The translations under genes and the position numbers were made by a program. Below, one piece after another: positions 27,787 to 34,490 of a stretch of 49,220 nucleotides of DNA. This DNA is from Lacticaseibacillus baoqingensis (lineage in GTDB: Bacteria; Bacillota; Bacilli; Lactobacillales; Lactobacillaceae), in assembly GCF_003946165.1 (NCBI RefSeq), contig NZ_RHOI01000019.1:1-49220 (forward strand), written 5' to 3'. Below the pieces are notes generated by a model. The model was given only the letters and a program-made list of their open reading frames with translations, did no database searches and was not told the DNA's origin. Each line of letters begins with the position of its first letter. Positions within the stretch are counted from its first letter, which is position 1.

Positions 27787-28195
27787 ATCGGCAAGCCATG
27801 GCTGGAAGGTCCGTTAACGGGCGCCGTTGCGGTGAGTTCCTGTCCAGTCGACGAATCATTCCGGCGATGTGAAAGCATCGTGATTCGTCCTCTCAGAAGG
27901 TCGACATCTTTACTTCTCCCCAGGTACGTTGCGCTGGGGACATCAGGGTGACCCTCGGAACCGTCGATTGCGATCGACGGAAAATGTACCACCGGCACTA
28001 AGCGGCAACGCTTAGGCTTATTGAAACTGTCAAAAAAAGCCAGATCCCCAACCAGCACCTCGAGATCGCAGGCAATCAGCAAAATGGGACACGAGCGGGA
28101 AACCGTCCGTGTCCTTTGTGTGCGCAAGATCCTGTTGCAGCCATGATCTCAAGCAAAAGCCCTGGACAACCACTATGTTGTCCAGGGCTTTTTTA
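27787..28195 (+). ncRNA. Candidate structured non-coding RNA, about 400 nt
   Basis: A strong promoter, a long stretch without a coding frame and a rho-independent terminator bracket this region. It is rich in stable hairpins: CGATGT-GAAA-GCATCG, CCGTCGAT-TGCG-ATCGACGG, CTAAGCG-GCAA-CGCTTAG, CCCCAG/CTGGGG and a hairpin at 28085-28113 with a GAAA loop. Several loops are GNRA tetraloops. GTCGAC at 27847-27852 and 27899-27904 can close an inner domain. CATGGCTG (27797-27804) pairs perfectly with CAGCCATG (28138-28145), closing a domain of ~350 nt. It lacks the conserved cores of RNase P RNA, tmRNA, SRP RNA and the lysine, M-box and T-box classes. Function unknown. Confidence 0.6.
28155..28195. 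terminator. Terminator shared by structured RNA and PAS1 operon
   Basis: AAAAGCCCTGGACAAC / GTTGTCCAGGGCTTTTTT, a 16-bp stem. A T6 tail is present on the plus strand and a T4 tail on the minus strand, so it can end both transcripts. Confidence 0.88.
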
Positions 28196-28264
28196 TCGTT
28201 ACCAGCAGCGCGTCTGTCAAGCGCCGTCATTGCGGCTGTGATCCGGACTGACTCGGCGGCCGCC

Positions 28265-28894
28265 TTATAGATCATAAGTAAACGGTCCTGGTTGATGGCT
28301 GTCGGTCGGCGTTTCCGATGCGCCGCTGGTGGCATCGACTGCTGGCGCCGCTTCTGTTTCTGATGCGCCGCTGGTGGCATCGACTGCCGGAGCGGCTTCT
28401 GTTGCTGACGCGCCGCTGGTGGCATCGACTGTTGGCGTCGCTACTGCTTGCGACGCGCCGCTGGCGGCATCTGCCCAACCGCCATTTTCATAAGCGGTCA
28501 AGATCGGTTCAGCGCTGCCGGTGAATTCAATGGTTCCTAAATAAGTCCCATCGACGTCCCGCAAGGCATAATATTGGATGAAAACACGATGCCCATGCAT
28601 GACCAGCGGCCGCACGACAAAGTCTTTAGTGCCGTCTTTGAAGCTGTTGATGATTTTCATCACGACCGGCAAGACCCGTACCGGGTGGCATTCAGCAACC
28701 GTTTCGTTTAGCTCATCGACTGAACGCACATGTTCGCGATTCGGCTTATCAGAAAAATAAGTGAAGTGGTCGGTGTGGTCGATCAAGTCGATTTCAAAAG
28801 GGATCGTATTAAAGATCTGTTGGACTTCGGTCAGTGTCAGCCGCCCAGTCGGGAACATAATGTACGTACCATCAAAATCCGGTTTTTTTGTCAT
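28265..28894 (-). CDS. PAS-domain protein with four-copy flavinylation-type tail (PAS1)
   Basis: 209 residues, no signal peptide or membrane helix. Residues ~10-135 form a PAS domain of the PAS_10/DUF438 C-terminal type (TVAECHPVRVLPVV, then RVFIQYYALRDVDGTYLGTIEFTG). Residues 142-193 are four copies of a 15-residue unit, each beginning D-A-x-S-G-A-S (Asp at 142, 157, 172, 187). This matches the D-x-x-[ST]-G-A-[TS] site where ApbE attaches FMN. It is the last gene of pox-FAD synthetase-PAS1, with GGAGG before the ATG. Flavinylation and a redox-carrier or sensor role are inferred. PAS2 at 32858 is a paralog. Confidence 0.8.
   Translation of the reverse strand: MTKKPDFDGTYIMFPTGRLTLTEVQQIFNTIPFEIDLIDHTDHFTYFSDKPNREHVRSVDELNETVAECHPVRVLPVVMKIINSFKDGTKDFVVRPLVMHGHRVFIQYYALRDVDGTYLGTIEFTGSAEPILTAYENGGWADAASGASQAVATPTVDATSGASATEAAPAVDATSGASETEAAPAVDATSGASETPTDSHQPGPFTYDL
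28316..28471 (-). repeat. 45-bp in-frame tandem repeat in PAS1 tail
   Basis: About 3.5 copies of a 45-bp unit encode the 15-residue D-A-T-S-G-A-S... repeats. The copies are nearly identical at DNA level, so copy number could change by recombination without a frameshift. Confidence 0.85.
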
Positions 28895-28924
28895 AATTGC
28901 CTCCATAATTAACGCTGCAGCCAC

Positions 28925-29701
28925 TTAACCAAATGCCTGCACGATTTGTGCTTGGTCAATCCGCAACTGCACAATGCCTGCTGCGGCCAAACCATAGACC
29001 CGCTGATCCACGAGATGCACCAACACCTGCTCCCCGGTTGCCGTCGTCGCCTGCCAAAAGCCGGCTGGCGGCAGCTGTTGGGCGATCACCGGCACTAGAT
29101 CCTTTCCCAAAGCGGTGAACGCGACTTGATAAGGATGTCCCAGTAAGGCTTCTGCAGCTTCGAGCTTGCCCGTCGCAACGAGTTGGCGGATGCGCGTCGA
29201 GGAGATCTTTTGGCAGCCTTGTTGATACTCGCTGACGACTGTGGTCTCAAACCGCTTTGCGGCTAAATGCGTCAAAGCTTGCACCCCTGCGCGGCCGCCT
29301 TGGCCAAACGTATAATCAAACCCGGCAACGACTTGGCAAGCGCGCAGCTTGACGAGATAATCCGTCACAAAAGCCGCTGGCGCCAGGCTGGCAAACGCTG
29401 CATCAAAATGCACGACATATAGCCGATCAACACCTAATTGCGCCATGATGGCGGCTTTTTGCGTCAAGGTCGTCAAGTAGCGAAAACGGGCACTGGCAGG
29501 ACTGGCAAACACCTGTGAAGCATGTTGATCAAAGGTCATCACCGCCAAAGGCAGCTTGCGGGCCACAGCTAGCTGTTTGGCCATGGCGATCACCCGTTGA
29601 TGGCCGCGATGCACACCGTCAAAAAAGCCCAGGGCCAACACGCATGGCTTTGCGCCTGAAAACGTGGCGATATTAGTGGTATTCAAGCGGATCTGTTCCA
29701 T
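28925..29701 (-). CDS. FAD synthetase (FMN adenylyltransferase), apparently lacking riboflavin kinase domain
   Basis: 258 residues. Residues ~15-180 are the RibF-type nucleotidyltransferase domain with GFFDGVHRGH, FDYTFGQGGRAGV and the ISSTRIRQLV motif. Bifunctional RibF is ~310 residues with a C-terminal kinase domain. Here only ~75 residues follow, and the kinase PTANL motif is missing, so it probably makes FAD from FMN but not FMN from riboflavin. It lies 12 bases after pyruvate oxidase and 30 bases before PAS1. A local FAD supply fits both the oxidase and a putative flavinylation of PAS1, because ApbE uses FAD as donor. Confidence 0.85.
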   Translation of the reverse strand: MEQIRLNTTNIATFSGAKPCVLALGFFDGVHRGHQRVIAMAKQLAVARKLPLAVMTFDQHASQVFASPASARFRYLTTLTQKAAIMAQLGVDRLYVVHFDAAFASLAPAAFVTDYLVKLRACQVVAGFDYTFGQGGRAGVQALTHLAAKRFETTVVSEYQQGCQKISSTRIRQLVATGKLEAAEALLGHPYQVAFTALGKDLVPVIAQQLPPAGFWQATTATGEQVLVHLVDQRVYGLAAAGIVQLRIDQAQIVQAFG

Positions 29702-29713
29702 GCGCCGGCCTCC

Positions 29714-31507
29714 TTATGACAATTGATCGTGCTTGTGATGGTGTTTTGCCGGCTTGCTTGCCGGTTTTGCTTTTGCGTCTTGTAAGAAAGCACGCAATGG
29801 CCGCAGGGCTTGGGCATCATATTGGTCGACGAATGCGGCGATCTTAGCGGGATCTTGATAAGCGGGATCCAGGTACATATGCTGTGTGGTAAATGGCATC
29901 TTGTGCGTCAATTTGACATCGATGACTACTGGCAGCGACGTTTTTTGGGCGGCGTCGATCGCGGCTTGAAATTCGGCTTTAGTGTGCGCAGTGAAACCTT
30001 TGGCTCCCATGCCTTCAGCGACTTTAGCCCAATTGGTATCGGGGATATCGACCCCTGAAAGCGGCTGGTGGGAATCATCGCGCTGCTCGGCTTCGATATA
30101 GCCCAGCGTCTGATTGGAAAACACCACGTTGATGATGTGCAAGTGATACTTATACTGCGTCAACAGCTCTTCGCACAACATGGCAAACGCGCCATCGCCG
30201 CTGAGACTATAGACATCACGGTGCGGATAGCGGACTTTGGCCGCAATGGCCGCCGGCAGGCCATAACCCATCGTGGCGTATTTGCCGCTGGTGGTCCATT
30301 TTTGCGTATGGACGCTGTCGATCAGCCGTTCGAAATTGATGTTGATATTGCCGACATCCACCGCCCATACCGCTTTTGGCGACGCGGTGTGATTCAACAC
30401 ATCAAAAATCGGCTCTGGGCGCACTGGCAATTCTTGGGCGTCTTTGAAGCTGGCTTGCCAATCCCGCCAGTTTTGTTTATTGGCGATCGACGCTTCGTAA
30501 AACGGGGTCGCTGCACGTTCATCCCCGGCTTTTAACAAGGCTTTCAAGGCGGATTTGGCGTCGGCTAAAATCGCCACATCATCATGGCGGCGCTTGCCTA
30601 ACTTCGTGGCTTCAATATCGATTTGGATGACTTTAGCTTGCGGATTAAACAACATGCTGGCAAACGGCACGTCATTGCCGACCCACAAGATCAAGTCGGT
30701 GGCCATCCCGGCTTCGACACCAGGTTTTGGCGCAACGCGGCCGGTCGAGCCTAAGTAAGCGGGGTAATCTTCATCCAAGATGCCTTTGGCTAATACCGAT
30801 GAAACCAGCGGCATCTTGAATTTTTCAGAGACTTTTTGCAACTGCTTGGCCGCATGCTTGGCGCCTAAGCCAAAATAGAGCAACGGTCCTTTGGCTTGGG
30901 CGATCAGCTTGACCGCCGCTTGGATCTGCACTGGATCGGGTTGGATCGCATAAGGCTTGATCGGTGTATTAGCGTTAGACACGTAATTGTCTTGGATCTG
31001 GGCCCAGCCAAAATCTTTGGGGATCGTGACCACCGCCACGCCTTTTTGCGCATAAGCGGCTTGGATCGCTTCATCGATCACCTTCGGCAGGCTTTGCGCA
31101 GTCATCACCGTGTGGTTGAACACCGCGACGTCGTTGAACATCGGCTCTTCGTTCATCGCTTGGAAGTAATCGATGTTCATGTTCTTAGAAGGCACTTGCG
31201 CCACGATCGCCAAAACTGGGACCCGATCGATTTTGGCATCATACAAGCCGTTCATTAAGTGCACCGCCCCAGGCCCGGCAGAGCCAAAGCAAACGCCGAT
31301 TTGGCCGCTTAACTTGGCGTCGGCAGCCGCTGCCAGCGCGCCGGCTTCTTCATGCCGGACTTGGATGAACTTGATTTTGTCCTTTTGGTTGTACAAGGCG
31401 TTCATGGTGGAATCAAATGAGCCTCCAGGATAACCGTAAATATGATCGACACCCCAAGATTCAATAACCTTCAGGACTGCATCGGAACCGCTGATCGTTT
31501 GTGCCAT
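29714..31507 (-). CDS. pox: Pyruvate oxidase
   Basis: ThDP/FAD enzyme oxidising pyruvate with phosphate and oxygen to acetyl phosphate, CO2 and H2O2. 597 residues with the catalytic Glu in VRHEEAGALAAA, the Pox-type FAD domain, and the ThDP motif SGDGAFAMLCEELL...VFSNQTLGYIEAEQ. Length and sequence agree with lactobacillus Pox. The C-terminus is unusual: an Ala/Lys/Pro linker and HHHKH. The start at 31507 (MAQTISG) has AGGAGG 7 bases upstream. It heads an operon with FAD synthetase and PAS1, under a promoter with a cre-like site. Confidence 0.95.
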   Translation of the reverse strand: MAQTISGSDAVLKVIESWGVDHIYGYPGGSFDSTMNALYNQKDKIKFIQVRHEEAGALAAAADAKLSGQIGVCFGSAGPGAVHLMNGLYDAKIDRVPVLAIVAQVPSKNMNIDYFQAMNEEPMFNDVAVFNHTVMTAQSLPKVIDEAIQAAYAQKGVAVVTIPKDFGWAQIQDNYVSNANTPIKPYAIQPDPVQIQAAVKLIAQAKGPLLYFGLGAKHAAKQLQKVSEKFKMPLVSSVLAKGILDEDYPAYLGSTGRVAPKPGVEAGMATDLILWVGNDVPFASMLFNPQAKVIQIDIEATKLGKRRHDDVAILADAKSALKALLKAGDERAATPFYEASIANKQNWRDWQASFKDAQELPVRPEPIFDVLNHTASPKAVWAVDVGNININFERLIDSVHTQKWTTSGKYATMGYGLPAAIAAKVRYPHRDVYSLSGDGAFAMLCEELLTQYKYHLHIINVVFSNQTLGYIEAEQRDDSHQPLSGVDIPDTNWAKVAEGMGAKGFTAHTKAEFQAAIDAAQKTSLPVVIDVKLTHKMPFTTQHMYLDPAYQDPAKIAAFVDQYDAQALRPLRAFLQDAKAKPASKPAKHHHKHDQLS

Positions 31508-31578
31508 AATGGGCCTCCTAAATTGTGTTTCATCGCAACACTCAAGCTGTTGCCTGTCAGCGCTGTCATTACGTTGCA

Positions 31579-31607
31579 CTGAAAACGTTTTACAAGAAGA
31601 AGTCTAG
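31579..31607 (-). promoter_or_regulatory. pox operon -10 box with cre-like palindrome
   Basis: On the minus strand CTAGACT (31601-31607, -10 TAGACT) is followed by 7 bases and then GTAAAACGTTTTCAG (31579-31593), a cre-like palindrome at the expected transcription start. The same arrangement with identical spacing precedes PAS2-lox. CcpA repression is inferred. No good -35 box is seen. Confidence 0.65.
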
Positions 31608-31744
31608 TGCTAATCACCGTTTTAGACCATGTTTGTAACTACACAGATTGTTTGTTTAAACTGACATAACTGTTTCAAATTACCATATATTAAAGTATAA
31701 AAAACCGCACCTCTTCGTATTCTCAAGCAGACGCGCAGTCATGA

Positions 31745-32842
31745 TCAAATTTCAAAACTGGTAGTACAATGCATCTGCTTGACCGCGTCGATGGTTTGAC
31801 AGCCGGTGAGCTGCATCGCAATGAAGATCTCCATCTTCAAGTGATCGGCCACGGCCTTCACGCCTTTCCACCCGCCTAAAGCTAAGCCGTAACTGAATGG
31901 CCGCCCGACGCCGACCAAATCAGCCCCTAACGCCAAAGCCTTCAACACATGGGTCCCGCGCTGGACCCCGCCGTCGAAAATGATCGGCACGCGGTGCGCA
32001 ACCACTTTGGCGATCGCCGGCAAACATTCGATCGAACCAGGCGCCCCGTCAAGCTGGCGGCCGCCATGATTGGACACATAGATCCCAGCTGCCCCTGCTT
32101 TGATTGCCGCGTCCGCGTCAGCTGGCGTTTGGATCCCTTTGATGATGATCGGCAGATGCGAATAAGCAGCGAGCTTGTCGATCAGCTCAAGGTTCAGTTT
32201 TTGCATGGATTCTTTGAACAACGAACCTGCTCCCGCGCCGTTTTCGCCTGTGTTGTAACCGGCAAGATTGGCGATTTTCCCCTTCAGATGGTACCGGTTG
32301 ATCACATCTAATTCCCGATAACCGCCTAACGTCGAATCAGCAGTCAAAACGATGGCCAAAGCGTTGGCTTGGCGGGCTTCATCCAGCAAGTATTGGCAAT
32401 AGCCCCAATCTTTGGGCATATACAACTGGAACAAATACGGTGCGCCGGCTGATACCGCCGCAGTTTCGGCAATCGTTTTAGAAGCAAAGGTGCTTTGGGC
32501 CATCATGATCCCCGCTTCTTTGGCCCCTTTGGCTAAGCCGATTTCACCGCTGGGATGCGCCAGCGCATTGCCAGCGATCGGCGCGGTCATCAATGGGGAT
32601 TTTAACTTTTCCCCTAACAACGTCGTGCTTTGATCCGGCTCAGCGACGTCTTGCAATACCCGCGGCAGCATATGGACGTCTTTGAACGCATTGGTGTTGC
32701 GCCACTTGGTGTAACCATCATCTGAGCCTTCGGTGATATACCCGAATTCGCCGCGGCCGATCAAGGCTTCGGCGCGTTTTTCTAAGCTTTTCAGATTTAA
32801 AACGTCAATCGCTTGCACATTACCAAAATCTGGTGTCGTCAT
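31745..32842 (-). CDS. lox: L-lactate oxidase / FMN-dependent alpha-hydroxyacid oxidase
   Basis: Oxidises L-lactate to pyruvate, with H2O2 if oxygen is the acceptor. 365 residues, a TIM barrel with TAPIAGNALAHPSGE, LFQLYMPKDW, the FMN lysine in IIIKGIQTPADAD, the catalytic His-Gly-Gly-Arg in SNHGGRQLDG and the phosphate-binding DGGVQRG and GVGRPF. It lies 15 bases after PAS2 with GGAGG before the ATG, so the two are co-transcribed. With pyruvate oxidase it would turn lactate into acetyl phosphate under aerobic, sugar-poor conditions. Confidence 0.94.
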   Translation of the reverse strand: MTTPDFGNVQAIDVLNLKSLEKRAEALIGRGEFGYITEGSDDGYTKWRNTNAFKDVHMLPRVLQDVAEPDQSTTLLGEKLKSPLMTAPIAGNALAHPSGEIGLAKGAKEAGIMMAQSTFASKTIAETAAVSAGAPYLFQLYMPKDWGYCQYLLDEARQANALAIVLTADSTLGGYRELDVINRYHLKGKIANLAGYNTGENGAGAGSLFKESMQKLNLELIDKLAAYSHLPIIIKGIQTPADADAAIKAGAAGIYVSNHGGRQLDGAPGSIECLPAIAKVVAHRVPIIFDGGVQRGTHVLKALALGADLVGVGRPFSYGLALGGWKGVKAVADHLKMEIFIAMQLTGCQTIDAVKQMHCTTSFEI

Positions 32843-32857
32843 GTTGTTCCCTCCTGA

Positions 32858-33502
32858 CTAATATTCTGAAGCCCCAGTCATCGCATCGGTCGCCTGACCA
32901 GAATCGCTAAATGGCCCGGTGCTATCAGATTGCGAGGCGCCTGAATAAGCATCGGTTTGCGACGTCCCGGCATCAGCCACGGCTCCAGTTTCCGGATGCG
33001 TTGACGCACCGGTATCGGCATCTGTGACTGCCGGCACGCCGGTTTTGCCATCGGCTTTAGAGGCGCCAGAACTGGCATCAGACCACCCGCCATTTTCAAG
33101 CGCTTGCAAGATCGGTTCCGCACTGCCGGTAAACTCGATGGTCCCCAAGTATTCCCCGTTGACGTCTCTTAACGCGAAATATTGAATGAATACCCGGTGC
33201 CCATTCATCACCAAGGGGCGGGCCACAGCATCACGGCTGCCGTCTTTAAAGCTTTGAATGATCTTGGCGACGATCGGCCAAGCCTTGGCCGGGTGGCATT
33301 TTTGCACGTGTTCGCCTAAATCCTTCAGCGTCCGCACATGCTCACGCTGCGGCTGGTTTGAATACCAGCTAAAATGATCGGTGTGGTCGATCAAGTCGAT
33401 TTCAAAAGGGATCGTCGTAAAAATCTGTTGGATCTGCGTTAAAGTCATCCGGCCAGTGGGAAACTGTACATAAGATTCGAGATACGGCATTTGTACCATC
33501 AT
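32858..33502 (-). CDS. PAS-domain protein with four flavinylation-type motifs (PAS2)
   Basis: 214 residues, no export signal. Residues 1-148 align with PAS1 without a gap (shared IPFEIDLIDHTDHF, CHP, HRVFIQYxALRDV, GTIEFTGSAEPIL). The tail is less regular but again has four D-x-x-[ST]-G-A-S sites: DASSGAS (142-148), DADTGAS (161-167), DAYSGAS (184-190) and DAMTGAS (206-212), the last three residues from the C-terminus. This conservation of the motif, not of the linkers, suggests that it is functional. The start at 33502 follows AAAGGCG. It heads the PAS2-lox operon. Covalent FMN attachment by ApbE is inferred. Confidence 0.8.
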   Translation of the reverse strand: MMVQMPYLESYVQFPTGRMTLTQIQQIFTTIPFEIDLIDHTDHFSWYSNQPQREHVRTLKDLGEHVQKCHPAKAWPIVAKIIQSFKDGSRDAVARPLVMNGHRVFIQYFALRDVNGEYLGTIEFTGSAEPILQALENGGWSDASSGASKADGKTGVPAVTDADTGASTHPETGAVADAGTSQTDAYSGASQSDSTGPFSDSGQATDAMTGASEY

Positions 33503-33537
33503 GATGTCGCCTTTCGTTAACACATATTTTTTATTAT

Positions 33538-33566
33538 CTGTAAACGTTTTACTTATATGAGTCTAG
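33538..33566 (-). promoter_or_regulatory. PAS2-lox -10 box with cre-like palindrome
   Basis: CTAGACT (33560-33566) on the minus strand, 7 bases, then GTAAAACGTTTACAG (33538-33552). This has the same sequence and spacing as in front of pox, with one base different in the palindrome. Confidence 0.65.
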
Positions 33567-33644
33567 GCGAATAATGATCATCACGACAGCACGCCAGCTA
33601 TCCATTTTCATGTGCCAGGCTGACTTTGCCTTGAGCCCACTAAA

Positions 33645-33681
33645 AAAGGCTTGGTCACGCACATTCTGCGTGACCAAGCCT
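33645..33681 (-). terminator. Terminator after first small EAL gene
   Basis: GGCTTGGTCACGCA / TGCGTGACCAAGCC followed by T6 on the minus strand, right after the stop at 33685. Confidence 0.93.
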
Positions 33682-33684
33682 GAT

Positions 33685-34362
33685 TTAATACAAAGGCGTA
33701 TTGAGACTGGTTTGTAACGGGGCACTCGGCTTGTTGAAGTAAAAGCCTTGGGTCCATTTGATTCCCAAGCGGCTAGCCAGCTGCACATCCGCACTGGACT
33801 CCAACCCTTCCAACGTGAAATCCGTTCCAGCAGCTAATGCCAGCTGCTGCCAATATTTGATTTGTGCTTGCGCCTTGGCCGCTTGCCCATTGGCCCGCAA
33901 ATTCTGCAAGGCGTATTTGAGCATGTCGACATGCGGGGCTAACTGGCGCACCAACGCTGCGTCTGTGATCTCAGTGCCGACATCGTCTAAAGCCACGCTG
34001 ATCCCAGCTTGGCGATATTGTTGGCCGATCGATAAGACTTCTGCAAGAGTCGGCGCTTGGGTCAATTCGATCATCAGCTGGTGCAGCGCTGGCGTGGAAT
34101 GCGTAAAAGCGATCAGCTGCTGCATCGTATTTGGGCTGGCAAATTGTCGCGCCGTTAAGTTGATGCTGACATTTTTGACCGGCAACGTCTGCAAGACCGC
34201 CTGCATCATGCGCATTTGTTTTTTTACCGTGATCTCAAAATCTTTAGGCAAACACCATTGTTTTTGCTGCGCCTGCCACAACCGCAACAGCAGCTCATAG
34301 CCGACCACTTCACGCGTGGCGCTGTCCATGATCGCCTGGGAAAAATAAGTGTATGTTTTCAA
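33685..34362 (-). CDS. Stand-alone EAL-domain protein
   Basis: 225 residues made only of an EAL domain, without GGDEF, PAS or membrane segments. Catalytic-type residues of c-di-GMP phosphodiesterases are visible: YELLLR (E), SINLTARQF (N), IELTQ (E), LDDVG (DD), LKYA (K), EGLES (E) and QGFYF (Q). The stretch after DD (loop 6) is divergent. It could be an active c-di-GMP phosphodiesterase or a ligand-binding relative. The start is TTG at 34362 with GGGAGG 5 bases upstream. It lies 128 bases downstream of the large exported protein that ends in a related domain. Confidence 0.85.
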   Translation of the reverse strand: MKTYTYFSQAIMDSATREVVGYELLLRLWQAQQKQWCLPKDFEITVKKQMRMMQAVLQTLPVKNVSINLTARQFASPNTMQQLIAFTHSTPALHQLMIELTQAPTLAEVLSIGQQYRQAGISVALDDVGTEITDAALVRQLAPHVDMLKYALQNLRANGQAAKAQAQIKYWQQLALAAGTDFTLEGLESSADVQLASRLGIKWTQGFYFNKPSAPLQTSLNTPLY

Positions 34363-34402
34363 AGTTCCTCCCTCAAATTAGAAATACCAATGCGAAACAC
34401 AA

Positions 34403-34454
34403 CAAGCGGCCTCACAGCACAACCGCAAATCAAGTTGTGCTGCAAAGCCGCTTG
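34403..34454 (-). terminator. Long hairpin between EAL surface gene and small EAL gene
   Basis: CAAGCGGC and CAGCACAAC pair with GTTGTGCTG and GCCGCTTG to form a two-part stem. The tail is only moderately T-rich (TTGTTGTGTTT), so it may be a leaky terminator or a processing site. Confidence 0.5.
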
Positions 34455-34490
34455 CCACGGTGAAACTGCTCACCTCAAGCAAAAGCCTGA

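Noticed and set aside
27783-28127. Minus-strand frame of 114 codons across the structured RNA
   Set aside because: No ribosome binding site and no family resemblance, and it is antisense to the promoter-terminator unit.
27787-28195. RNase P RNA, tmRNA, SRP RNA, 6S RNA, M-box or group II intron as identity of the structured RNA
   Set aside because: The conserved cores (for example GAGGAAAGTCC of RNase P, the tmRNA ends, the SRP tetraloop domain, the M-box GTTAGGTGAGG) are not found. The hairpin at 28085-28113 only superficially resembles intron domain V.
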